Assembly (NCBI GenBank): GCA_964565865.1
Contig: CAZMGM010000008.1
Span: 1-64,000 of the forward strand
Reading direction: 5' to 3'
DNA: 64,000 bases
Source: CBDAPI01 sp964565865
GTDB taxonomy: Bacteria; Acidobacteriota; UBA6911; RPQK01; CBDAPI01
Shown here: positions 51,706-60,178 of the stretch, in pieces
How the letters are laid out: every line of letters begins with the position of its first letter
Position numbering within the stretch: the stretch's first letter is position 1
Program-made: the position numbers and the translations under genes
The notes under the pieces: generated by a model
What the model was told of the DNA's origin: nothing
The model's database searches: none
What the model saw: only the letters and a program-made list of their open reading frames with translations

Positions 51706-54324
51706 CTACTTTGCCTCATACCACGACTCGCCAACTCTCACCTCCACCTCCAACGGGACGTCTAGAGTCGCTACGGTTTCCATGGCCTGCCGGACCAGTT
51801 CCTTAGCCGGTTCCATCTCGTCGTCGGCAACCTCGAACACCAGCTCATCGTGGACCTGAAGAATCAGAGAACTCCGATAAGAAGCTGCCTGCAGCTTCTG
51901 TTGGATGTCGATCATAGCCATCTTAATCAGGTCGGCCTCGGTTCCCTGGATAGGGGCATTGATGGCGGCGCGCTCCCCGAAGCTGCGCAGATTCCAGTTG
52001 CGGCTGTTGATCTCCGGGATAGGCCGGATTCGCCCGAACATAGTGGTCACATGCCCGGAATCACGTGCCTGGCTGAGAGTCGTCTCGATCCAGTTTCGGA
52101 CTCCTTGATAGCGTTTGAAATACCGGTCAATAAAGCCCTGTGCTTCTACTCGAGACGTCTCCAGAGTCCTGGACAGACCGAAAGCACTCAAGCCATACAT
52201 GATTCCAAAGTTGATCACCTTAGCCTTGCGCCGATACGTGTCGGGGTCACTTTTCACCTTCGACCCAAAGACTTCGACGGCAGTCTGGTGGTGGATGTCC
52301 TCTCCTCGCAAGAAGGCCCCCCGGAGGGCCGTGTCCCCAGATAAATGCGCCATGACCCGGAGTTCAAGTTGGGAGTAGTCGGCGGCCAGGATCGAGAACC
52401 CCGGAGGTGCAATGAAGGCTCTGCGAATCGCGCGCCCCAGCTCGGTCCGAATGGGAATGTTCTGAAGGTTAGGATGGCTGGAAGAAAGTCGTCCGGTGGC
52501 GGTCACCATCTGGTTGAAAGAAGTGTGGACTCGACCGGTGTCTTCGCTGATCAGTCGTGGTAGAGCATCGAGATAAGTGTTCTTGAGCTTGGTGAGTTCT
52601 CGATACTCTAGGATGTGAGCGGCGATTCTGTGGTCACTAGCCAGTTTCTCCAGGACTTCTACACCGGTAGCGTAGTGTCCGGCTTTACGGGTACGCTTTG
52701 CTACGGGCAGTTCCAGTTTTTCAAAGAGTATGGAGGCTAGCTGGCGCGGCGAGTTGATGTTGAATTTCTCCCCGGCCAGCTCGTGAATGTGTACGGTCAA
52801 ATCATCAATGTCGCGACCGGCTTGACTCGACATTTCATGCAGCAGCCCCGGGTCGATCAGCACCCCGCTCTTTTCCATTCTTACTAGGACCTCGATGAGG
52901 GGGATTTCGATACTTTCCTGGACAGTTTCCAAACCATGGGCCAGAAGCGAGGGAGCAAGTTGGAGGGCCAGCTGGCGGATCAGATCGGCTCTCTCAGCCA
53001 AATTCCCGGTTCTATGGTCCGAAAAGAGGCTCTTCTGGTCTTCCGCGTCCGAGAATCGATACTGAAGATGTGCCAGGCAGGTCTTCTCCAGAGTGAAGTC
53101 TTTCTGGTGGGGAGAGAGAAGGTAGGCCATCAGCATCGTATCCGCCAACCGGGATGGAGGCTGGATGTCGTGGTCGTCCAGCCAGGCAAGGAGAGGTTTG
53201 AGATCATGAGCGATCCACTCCTCAGCCTGGCAGAGCACCTCGAAAAGTGAAACAGTTTGATTCGTGAGAAGCCCGCCTGCCACGGAACAGCCGGTCCATT
53301 CAGCCGTCGAAAATCCCAGACCAGAGAGCCTGGAAACGTTCTTCGACGTCCTCTCGAACAGAGGGAACAGAGAGAGCTTCCCCCCCCGGATCCGTTCCTT
53401 CAAGGCTTCCATTTCCGTAAGGCTTTCGACCGTCTCATAGTCGGCATTTCGCTCCGTCCCCACAGGTATGAATTCCTCGAGGAGGCTGACAAAGTTCAAC
53501 TTAGCGAACAGTTCCCTGGCTGCTTCGCGGTCCGGTTCACTCAGCCTCAACTCCTCGAGGTCGAGAGTAACCGGTAGATCCCGATGGATTGTCACCAGGT
53601 CTCGGCTTTGTAGGATCTGTTCTTCGTTGCCCTGGAGACTGGCTCGATAGGTCTTGTGTGAGACTTCAGAGCGACGCCGCAGGAGTTCCTGCAGGCTTCC
53701 ATACTTGTTGATCAGTCTTTGCGCACCCTTAGCCCCGATCCCGGGCGCTCCCGGCACGTTGTCCGAGCTATCGCCGACCAGGCTGAGGACATCCACGACC
53801 TGTTCGGGTTGCACGCCGAGTTTGCCGACAATCTCGGCCGGTCCAAGCCGTTTCATGTCCCGGGGATCAAGAATCGAGACATGCTCAGTGACGAGCTGAA
53901 ACATGTCTTTGTCGATACTTACCACAACAACATCCAGACCAGCGTCCACGGCTTTTCGGGCAAGAGTCCCAATGACGTCGTCGGCTTCGTATTTTTCGAG
54001 AGAGAGAACAGGGATTTCAAGTACGCGGCACACATCCAAAACCAGGGGTACCTGGTCCAGCAGGTCGGGAGGAGTGGGCCGCCGGGTAGCTTTGTACTCG
54101 GCAAACTGCTGGTGACGAACCGTGGGTCCGGGCAAATCAACAGCCACCCCCAGAAACTCGGGTTTTTCTTCCACAATCAGCTTGCGGAGCATGTTCGTGA
54201 AGCCGAACACGGCGTTGGTAGGGCGCCCCGATTGATCGCTCAGCCCCTGAATCGCGTAGAAGGCGCGGTAAATGTGGGACATTCCGTCCACAAGATAGAG
54301 TCGGGAGGCCACACCCGGTATCAT
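51706..54324 (-). CDS. polA: DNA polymerase I, proofreading domain inactive
   Basis: 872 residues with an N-terminal 5'-3' exonuclease (YLVDGMSHIYRAFYAI, KYEADDVIGTLAR, SLVGDSSDNVPGAPGIGAKG) and a C-terminal polymerase (DYSQLELRVMAHLSGD, KVINFGIMYGLSAFGL, QVHDELVFEV). In the central region the metal-binding DxE of exonuclease motif I is absent (LSLFPLF in its place), so 3'-5' proofreading should be lost, as in Taq or Bst. The upstream region is a CTAGCAG-type end, GGACTGCTATG, in which ATG is the start. Confidence 0.94.
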   Translation of the reverse strand: MIPGVASRLYLVDGMSHIYRAFYAIQGLSDQSGRPTNAVFGFTNMLRKLIVEEKPEFLGVAVDLPGPTVRHQQFAEYKATRRPTPPDLLDQVPLVLDVCRVLEIPVLSLEKYEADDVIGTLARKAVDAGLDVVVVSIDKDMFQLVTEHVSILDPRDMKRLGPAEIVGKLGVQPEQVVDVLSLVGDSSDNVPGAPGIGAKGAQRLINKYGSLQELLRRRSEVSHKTYRASLQGNEEQILQSRDLVTIHRDLPVTLDLEELRLSEPDREAARELFAKLNFVSLLEEFIPVGTERNADYETVESLTEMEALKERIRGGKLSLFPLFERTSKNVSRLSGLGFSTAEWTGCSVAGGLLTNQTVSLFEVLCQAEEWIAHDLKPLLAWLDDHDIQPPSRLADTMLMAYLLSPHQKDFTLEKTCLAHLQYRFSDAEDQKSLFSDHRTGNLAERADLIRQLALQLAPSLLAHGLETVQESIEIPLIEVLVRMEKSGVLIDPGLLHEMSSQAGRDIDDLTVHIHELAGEKFNINSPRQLASILFEKLELPVAKRTRKAGHYATGVEVLEKLASDHRIAAHILEYRELTKLKNTYLDALPRLISEDTGRVHTSFNQMVTATGRLSSSHPNLQNIPIRTELGRAIRRAFIAPPGFSILAADYSQLELRVMAHLSGDTALRGAFLRGEDIHHQTAVEVFGSKVKSDPDTYRRKAKVINFGIMYGLSAFGLSRTLETSRVEAQGFIDRYFKRYQGVRNWIETTLSQARDSGHVTTMFGRIRPIPEINSRNWNLRSFGERAAINAPIQGTEADLIKMAMIDIQQKLQAASYRSSLILQVHDELVFEVADDEMEPAKELVRQAMETVATLDVPLEVEVRVGESWYEAK

Positions 54325-54356
54325 AGCAGTCCGCGGAGGAAATCCAGCCCGGCCAC

Positions 54357-54584
54357 GTAGAAGTCCGTGGTGTAAGAGTCGAGCGCGGTAGTGCGCTTAG
54401 GGGACTGCGTTCGTCGAGCAAGGGCAGGAGGAAGAAGTTGAAGCTGGTTACAGTGGTGCGGGCTCATACGTGACGTTGCTACTCCTCGCTAATGTTTAAG
54501 GGGAGCTGCCTCAGGCTGCCTATGGTATTTGGGCCTGCGGCACTCGCTATGCGACCCGCAGAACTTTCACGACGGGCCGATGAC
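54357..54584. mobile_element. CTAGCAG-end element, diverged copy
   Basis: Starts TAGAAGTCCGTGGTGTAAG and ends (inverted) CATCGGCCCGTCGTGAAAG, ~228 bp. It is preceded at 54324 by another end-like unit (ATAGCAGTCCGCGG) that touches the polA start. Internal sequence is only weakly like the other copies. Fills most of the polA-plsC gap. Confidence 0.45.
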
Positions 54585-54613
54585 AATCTTCCAGGCCGGC
54601 CAAAGGATCACGT

Positions 54614-55339
54614 ATGCGCCTGCTCTCTGTTTTGAATTCTGGCTGGAGGGTTCCGATGATCCTCTTGATGACGGTGGGACTGGCCACCATCAGCATAATC
54701 ATCTCCTGGCTGGACTCGACTGGAAAGCGGCAGCACCAGTGTGCACGGGCCTGGGGAGCTTTTGTGCTCTGGATTTCCAGGGTGCAGGTCATCACCCAGG
54801 GGACGGATCAACTCGATCCGAAAAGGGGCTACATTTTCATGGCGAACCATCTCAGCATGTTCGACCATTGGGCCTTTCTGGGTCGCCTGCCATTCCACGT
54901 CGGTTTTGCGGCGAAGGCTTCCCTTTTCTCCATTCCCCTGCTGGGCTGGCATTTGAGTCGCTCCGGCAGCATACCTATCGACCGCAAACGACCCAGACGA
55001 ACACTCCAGTACTTCGAGGAAATCGGTGAAGCAATAAAGAGGGGGGTGTCCTTTGTGATCTACCCAGAGGGAGGGCGGACCTTCGGGGACGGTTTGGCAC
55101 CCTTCAAGCGAGGGGCCTTTCTGTTGGCCAAAAGTGCTAGTGCTCCCATTGTTCCCGTCACAATTATCGGGGCTCACCGACGTCTACGGCGGGGTTCCAT
55201 CATCATCCGTCCGGGTATGATGAAAATGATTTTCCATCCGGTTCTGGAATTTCGGGAGTACAAGCATATGGATTCTCGACAGCTCTCCGACAGGGTTCGT
55301 CGAATCATTGAACGAAGCTATCGGCAGGTGGAGGATTAA
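54614..55339 (+). CDS. PlsC-type 1-acylglycerol-3-phosphate acyltransferase
   Basis: A 241-residue membrane-bound acyltransferase. N-terminal membrane segment (about 15-40), acyltransferase motif I ANHLSMFDHW (NHxSxxD), and motif III YPEGGRTFGDG with ...FKRGAFLLA and VTIIGA. It adds the second acyl chain in phospholipid synthesis. The stop overlaps the next gene's start by one base (TAATG). Confidence 0.9.
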   Translation: MRLLSVLNSGWRVPMILLMTVGLATISIIISWLDSTGKRQHQCARAWGAFVLWISRVQVITQGTDQLDPKRGYIFMANHLSMFDHWAFLGRLPFHVGFAAKASLFSIPLLGWHLSRSGSIPIDRKRPRRTLQYFEEIGEAIKRGVSFVIYPEGGRTFGDGLAPFKRGAFLLAKSASAPIVPVTIIGAHRRLRRGSIIIRPGMMKMIFHPVLEFREYKHMDSRQLSDRVRRIIERSYRQVED

Positions 55340-56526
55340 TGGATTTCGGTTCTCACATTCAAGCAGTGCAGGAAGCGCTTCACTTGTTGTCGGTTCCCGG
55401 CTGGCTCTTCTACGGATTCCAGCGAATTGATCCACTGGCCCTGAGAATACTTGGTTTTTCAGAGGATGCCCACATGAGTCGGCGCTGGTTCTATCTCGTT
55501 CCGGCTCAAGGTGAACCCCGGAAACTGGTCCATCGGATCGAGTCGTCACAGTTGGATCATTTGCCCGGGATCCAGGGAGAGTATCTGAAATGGAGTGAAC
55601 TCGAGTCGGAATTGGCCCACTTGCTTAAGGGAATGGGGCGAGTGGCCATGCAGTACTCGCCGGAGTGTGCAATCCCCTACGTTTCGAGGATCGATGCAGG
55701 TACAGTAGAGCTTGTTCGTGAGACGGGGATCGAGGTCGTTTCGTCCGCTGATTTGATTCAACTTTTTGACGCCGTCTTGACGCCGCAGCAGTCACAGCGA
55801 CAGCGCCGTACCGCTCAAACCCTCACCGAGATCGTCAATCACACCTTTCGGGAGACGGCCCGGGCAATTCGGGCAGGCCACTCGATCTTCGAGTATAACG
55901 TCCAGCGATCGATTTTGAGGGCCTTTGACGAACGTGGCCTGGTCTGGGACCATCCGCCGATTGTAGCCGTCAACCGTCACAGTGGCGACCCCCACTACAA
56001 TCCCCCTGCTGAGGGAAGTGGGAAGGTGAGCAGTGGAGACTTTCTTTTGATTGACCTGTGGGCCAGACAGAAGGAACCCTCCAGCGTCTATGCAGATATC
56101 ACCTGGACCGGGTTTTTCGGCTCCACGGCTCCCGCCCCGGTCCGCGAAGCTTTCGAGATCACGCGACAGGCACGAGACCGAGGCGTCGAGTTCCTGGATT
56201 CATGTCTGTCAACTGGCCGCCCAGTCCAGGGGTGGGAGGTCGACAATCAGGTGCGGGCGGTAATCGAGAGAGCCGGCTTCGGAGAGTTCTTCGTGCACAG
56301 GACAGGGCACAACATCGGTAGGGAAGTCCACGGAAACGGCGTGAATTTCGATAACATCGAGACCCACGATACTCGTACCGTGATTCCGGGAGTCCTTTGT
56401 TCTATTGAACCAGGGATCTACCTGGAGGATTTCGGCGTGCGGACCGAGATCAACGTCCTGGCCCAGGACGGAGGTATCGAGGTGACTACGCCTCCACAAG
56501 AGCATGTGTTGACTTTTGATGTTTGA
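55339..56526 (+). CDS. M24-family Xaa-Pro aminopeptidase
   Basis: A 395-residue pita-bread metallopeptidase with an N-terminal creatinase/prolidase domain and catalytic C-terminal half. Metal ligands are seen in LLIDLWARQ (Asp), the second Asp in YADITWTGF, the His/Glu in HRTGHNIGREVHGNG and the last in SIEPGIYLED. Likely removes N-terminal residues before proline or acts on small imino-containing substrates. Co-transcribed with plsC-like gene. Confidence 0.9.
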   Translation: MDFGSHIQAVQEALHLLSVPGWLFYGFQRIDPLALRILGFSEDAHMSRRWFYLVPAQGEPRKLVHRIESSQLDHLPGIQGEYLKWSELESELAHLLKGMGRVAMQYSPECAIPYVSRIDAGTVELVRETGIEVVSSADLIQLFDAVLTPQQSQRQRRTAQTLTEIVNHTFRETARAIRAGHSIFEYNVQRSILRAFDERGLVWDHPPIVAVNRHSGDPHYNPPAEGSGKVSSGDFLLIDLWARQKEPSSVYADITWTGFFGSTAPAPVREAFEITRQARDRGVEFLDSCLSTGRPVQGWEVDNQVRAVIERAGFGEFFVHRTGHNIGREVHGNGVNFDNIETHDTRTVIPGVLCSIEPGIYLEDFGVRTEINVLAQDGGIEVTTPPQEHVLTFDV

Positions 56527-56747
56527 AGCTCTCGGTGAAATGGAAGGCAGCCCAGGGAATTCAGTCCTTCGGCGAGGGCGAGCACCAGGAGACTCAACCA
56601 GGAAACGAACCTGAGTAGCCTGTTCCCGGATCACCATGTGTCGATATCTACCCTCGACCCACCAGTATTTCTGATCTGCTCAAGTGTTTTGTAATAAGAT
56701 GATAGGAGTTAGCAGCCTGCGGTGAACATTGCGCGGGCTGTCAGATT

Positions 56748-57108
56748 GGGGGCGACCGGATTCGACGGGAGTAGTTGAAGCAACAGGTGCATGCCGAGGT
56801 GGCCGTACCCTCGTTAATCTACGGTCACAAGCATAACTGCCAATAATCAGTTAGCACTCGCTGCGTAATAAACGCAGCCGTTCTGATTCTCGCAGCCCGC
56901 GGCGGGAAACGGAGCGTCGATTGGGCGGGCTCTTTGTGATTCCCGGTTTCTCCGGGGGGGATCATGAGAACCTCTACCGGGGGACCGCGTTCCAGGCTAT
57001 TTTGCTGGTTTCGCCAGCCGGTTCGCAGCAACACTGAAACCAGCTAAGCATGTAGAATCTGTTGTGGAATACTTTCGGACGTGGGTTCGATTCCCACCGC
57101 CTCCACCA
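56748..57108 (+). ncRNA. ssrA: tmRNA
   Basis: 361 nucleotides. The 5' GGGGGCG pairs with CGCCTCC at the 3' end, followed by encoded ACCA; the T-arm GTGGG/TTCGATT/CCCAC lies at 57082-57098. The tag ORF reads ANNQLALAA followed by TAATAA. A single-piece, ordinary tmRNA that rescues stalled ribosomes and tags peptides for proteolysis. GC-rich inverted sequences in 56890-57000 match the pseudoknot region. The gap 56527-56747 upstream shows no firm promoter. Confidence 0.95.
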
Positions 57109-57197
57109 CACCTCGATGTCCTTGACATAAATCCAATCGTATCAATATACTGCCTGAAATCCTGAGCAAACATTCCAACTGATACTGTGTGAGAAAG

Positions 57198-58070
57198 ATG
57201 GTAAAGAGGCGTCAAACTCTCGCTGTTTCCGGCATGCAGAAGCTGACGGGGCAACGCTCTCCCCTGCCGGTGTTACACTGGACAGGCGTGTGTGCAGTGG
57301 CTTGCCTGGTCGGGTTAGTCGTATTTTTCTCTCACTATTACCAGATGTGGGAACGTAGCAAACACCTGGAGGATCTGGAGTCTCGAGTCGAGTTGCTTCA
57401 CCGCAGCAATGAACAGGTTAGGTTCAAGGCAAGACAGCTCACGGAACGACTGTCTGCCCTGGATGTGGCGGCCCAGAAACTGAGAGTTATTTCGGGCTTG
57501 GACATGGACGGACTGGGCGGGGTTGGCGGACCTGTGACAGACCAGCTGGAGGTTGCCTTTGACGAGAGGTCTTTGCTGGCTCAGTTTAATTCCCTTGAGA
57601 AAAAAAGCATTTCCCTGCGGGAGGAGCTTCGCAAGTTTCAGGACTATTACAAAGACCAAAGCATCCTGCTCAGCTCAACTCCCTCCATTCTGCCGGTGGT
57701 GGGCTACCCTTCGGATCGTTTTGGAATGCGGAGCGACCCTTTTACGGGAGAGCGCTCGTTTCATCCAGGACTCGATGTGTCGGCGCCAGTCGGTGCGAAG
57801 GTGGTTGCCACGGCCGACGGTGTTGTTCGTTTCGCTGGCCGGCAGTTCAACTACGGAAGATTGGTGAAACTGGAGCATCGTTTCGGACTGGCGACCCGCT
57901 ACGGGCATCTCAAGAAAGTAGCTGTCAGGCGCGGTCAGTTAATTCGAAAGGGCGATGTTGTCGGATACGTAGGGACCAGCGGCCGAGCCACGGGGCCTCA
58001 TGTGCACTACGAAGTCCGTCTCAATGGCCGCTCGCTCAATCCGCTTCGCTTCCTCCGCGAGCAAGAGTAG
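57198..58070 (+). CDS. M23-family murein metallopeptidase
   Basis: 290 residues from ATG 57198. A single membrane anchor (about 31-50, CAVACLVGLVVFFSHYY) precedes a coiled coil (about 55-145). The C-terminal LytM/M23 domain shows the zinc ligands in HPGLDVSAP, HLKKV and HVHYEV. It probably cleaves peptidoglycan cross-links or is an envelope-division-related factor, facing the periplasm. Confidence 0.88.
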   Translation: MVKRRQTLAVSGMQKLTGQRSPLPVLHWTGVCAVACLVGLVVFFSHYYQMWERSKHLEDLESRVELLHRSNEQVRFKARQLTERLSALDVAAQKLRVISGLDMDGLGGVGGPVTDQLEVAFDERSLLAQFNSLEKKSISLREELRKFQDYYKDQSILLSSTPSILPVVGYPSDRFGMRSDPFTGERSFHPGLDVSAPVGAKVVATADGVVRFAGRQFNYGRLVKLEHRFGLATRYGHLKKVAVRRGQLIRKGDVVGYVGTSGRATGPHVHYEVRLNGRSLNPLRFLREQE

Positions 58071-58075
58071 TACCG

Positions 58076-58200
58076 CGTTTCACGTTCCACCTGCGCGCTG
58101 GTTTTTACTTGCGCTGTTCCAAGCTCCGGGTCAGCCCGTCAGTTACGTCCACGAACTGTCAACTAACTTTAAGCTTTCAACCAGCAGGCATCCACAAGTG
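58076..58200 (+). repeat. dispersed intergenic repeat, copy
   Basis: Blocks CTTGCGCTGTTCC, GTCCACGAACTG, TTTAAGCTTTCAACCAGCAG follow the same order as in the other copies. It lies between the M23 gene and the CTAGCAG element at 58239. Confidence 0.45.
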
Positions 58201-58238
58201 TCCACGTTTGAGACAAAATCTACGCACCATCAACCCTT

Positions 58239-58332
58239 AAACAATCCCTGGTAAAAAGTCGCGCTTGGTCTCCGCGTGCCGGGGTTTTGCGCCCGCAACA
58301 TAGCCCGAGGAATTTTCACCACGGGCTGCTAA
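58239..58332. mobile_element. CTAGCAG-end element, internally deleted copy
   Basis: Ends TTAAACAATCCCTGGTAAAAA and, inverted, TTTAGCAGCCCGTGGTGAAAA. The ~94-bp body keeps the GGGGTTTTGCGCCC landmark but lacks the rest, so it looks like a deletion derivative. Upstream of the second sigma factor gene; 58071-58405 contains no gene besides the two repeats. Confidence 0.55.
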
Positions 58333-58405
58333 ACACACACCCGTCAACTGGTTTAGGGTTAAACTTTTCCTGTAAGTCATGCATCTTCGTAATGCAAACA
58401 GCCGT

Positions 58406-58966
58406 ATGACACAGACCGATCAGTATTTGCTGGATTCCGCCCTTCGTGGGAACGGGGACAATTTTGGCCGGCTCGTAGAGCGCTGGCGTAGTCGTGTTTT
58501 CGGGTTCATTTTTCGTTATACCGGCGACCGGGAAGACGCTCACGATTTGACCCAGGACACTTTCACAAAGGCCTATCAGAATCTGGATCGGCTAACAAAT
58601 CCAGCGAGCTTCCCAGCCTGGGTCTACAAGATTGCTCTCAACGAATGCCGGATGCGCTTCCGGCGGAGCAAGAGATCACAACTGGTAGATCTGGACGAAG
58701 AACAAGACACGGTTGGTGGAGCTGGAATTGACGAGCGGACACCGGAGAAGGCGTTACACCGGAGGGAGCTGCAGAGGGTTCTCCAGGCCGCGTTCGAAAA
58801 GCTGCCTGCGGAACAGCGGGCGGTCATTGTAATGAAGGAGTACCAGGGTCTTAAGTTCAGGGAGATTTCAGAGATTCTCAGCGTCCCGCTCTCGACTGTG
58901 AAATCTAGGCTATACCTGGGACTGAAGACCCTGAAAGGGCTTGTGGAGAAGACCTATGACCTGTGA
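58406..58966 (+). CDS. ECF-type RNA polymerase sigma factor
   Basis: 186 residues from ATG 58406. Region 2 (LDSALRGNGDNFGRLVERWR, DAHDLTQDTFTKAYQNLDRL, AWVYKIALNECRMRFRR) and region 4 (LPAEQRAVIVMKEYQGLKFRE, PLSTVKSRLYLGLKTL). An independent regulator from the factor at 51014. Overlaps its anti-sigma gene by 11 bases. Confidence 0.92.
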   Translation: MTQTDQYLLDSALRGNGDNFGRLVERWRSRVFGFIFRYTGDREDAHDLTQDTFTKAYQNLDRLTNPASFPAWVYKIALNECRMRFRRSKRSQLVDLDEEQDTVGGAGIDERTPEKALHRRELQRVLQAAFEKLPAEQRAVIVMKEYQGLKFREISEILSVPLSTVKSRLYLGLKTLKGLVEKTYDL

Positions 58967-59501
58967 CTTGAGTAAGGAGCGAATGATCGAGGTGCTTTAC
59001 GATGAAGGGATATCGCCGGGCCACACGGCAGAGCTCTTTAGCCATCTGGACAACTGTCCGGCCTGCCGAAGTGATTTCCTGGACCTGACCCAGACCAGGC
59101 GCTGGCTCGGTTTGTGGGAGATTGAAGCCGAGGACCTGCCGCCGGCCAGTCCGGTGCCTGTTCCCGGGACTCGCTGGTGGCCTACGGTTCTGAGGCTGGC
59201 GGCTTCCGTTCTCATCGTCGTCGGAGCTGTCTCGATTCTCAGGGGGACCCGCTTGTGGGGCGACAGTCTCTCGGTCTCCGAGCGACAATTGATGGAACTC
59301 GTGACCGATATAGTGGTTTCTCGACAGACTGAACAGGAACAACTCTTCAGTCGTGCCCTTCGCAGTGTGACAGACGTAGTTAGCCTGCAGCAGGCGGCCT
59401 ACAGTGAAGATCTGGCGCTGCGGCTGCAGGCCCTGGAAAGGAGCATCCGCAAGGCCTCCCGGGAACGGGACCGAATTCTTCGGATATTGACGGTACAGTA
59501 A
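58956..59501 (+). CDS. zinc-finger anti-sigma factor
   Basis: 181 residues from ATG 58956: zf-HC2 motif HTAELFSHLDNCPACRSDF (HxxxCxxC), a hydrophobic helix (about 85-105, LRLAASVLIVVGAVSILRG) and a long C-terminal coiled-coil-like tail (QAAYSEDLALRLQALERSIR). It should bind the sigma factor made from the overlapping upstream gene. Confidence 0.85.
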   Translation: MTCDLSKERMIEVLYDEGISPGHTAELFSHLDNCPACRSDFLDLTQTRRWLGLWEIEAEDLPPASPVPVPGTRWWPTVLRLAASVLIVVGAVSILRGTRLWGDSLSVSERQLMELVTDIVVSRQTEQEQLFSRALRSVTDVVSLQQAAYSEDLALRLQALERSIRKASRERDRILRILTVQ

Positions 59502-59514
59502 GAGAGGAGACCCC

Positions 59515-60063
59515 ATGCGCAATACACTCTTGGTCTTTTTTGCCATTTGTGTCCTCGAGTCACCAGCCCTGGGCCAGGCCCGGCTGAACTTTACTGACTT
59601 GAAACAGGATACACATGTGTTTGAGAAAATTGTGGATGAGAGGATCAAGCTGAATTTCACCAACCCATTTGCCATGACCGCGAATTCACAGGCGAGCTAT
59701 ATGCAGGGTTACGGAGTGGTTGTGACCTTTCACCTGCGCATCGATCGGGCCAAAATCCGTCTGCCTTTTGATGAGATGGATGCACCCAATAAGCTAAACA
59801 GCAAAGAGGTGGAAAAGAAGATTCGGAAAGTACGGGAGATCCTCATTGAATGCCTCTCGACTCATGCTGATTCCATCAAGCAGCTGGGAGCTCACGACAA
59901 GATCTCCATAAGTGCCCACATTGAGGATCGCAACGAACTGGATCCGATCAGGCGGATCCGGGTTCTGGTGGTCACTACGACCAAGGACAACGCCGATTTG
60001 CTGGCCATGCGTCAGATCACGCCGGGCGAGTTTCGAGAACGCCTCCACGTGCTCAACTATTAA
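59515..60063 (+). CDS. secreted protein of unknown function
   Basis: 182 residues with a short signal peptide (about 3-20, LLVFFAICVLESPALG). The mature part is mixed alpha/beta (FHLRIDRAKIRLPFDEM, EKKIRKVREILIECLSTH, IRVLVVTTTKDNADLLAM). No family recognised. It follows the anti-sigma gene by 13 bases, so is probably part of the same sigma-controlled unit and could be an envelope-stress product. Confidence 0.7.
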   Translation: MRNTLLVFFAICVLESPALGQARLNFTDLKQDTHVFEKIVDERIKLNFTNPFAMTANSQASYMQGYGVVVTFHLRIDRAKIRLPFDEMDAPNKLNSKEVEKKIRKVREILIECLSTHADSIKQLGAHDKISISAHIEDRNELDPIRRIRVLVVTTTKDNADLLAMRQITPGEFRERLHVLNY

Positions 60064-60178
60064 GTGCGATTATGTTTTGTTGGAGAGGATCGGCTAAGCG
60101 ATCAGAAATAGGGAGAGTGGGAGGAGAACCGGGGGAAGCAGCCCTTCCGAACCCCCGGAATGTCCGCCACGCGCTGCT

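Noticed and set aside
56748..57108. tmRNA as the source of the att core at 1621-1652
   Set aside because: The 3' ends are similar in layout but differ in the T-stem and acceptor (CGCCTCC versus CGTCTCC), so a different tRNA gene was the target.
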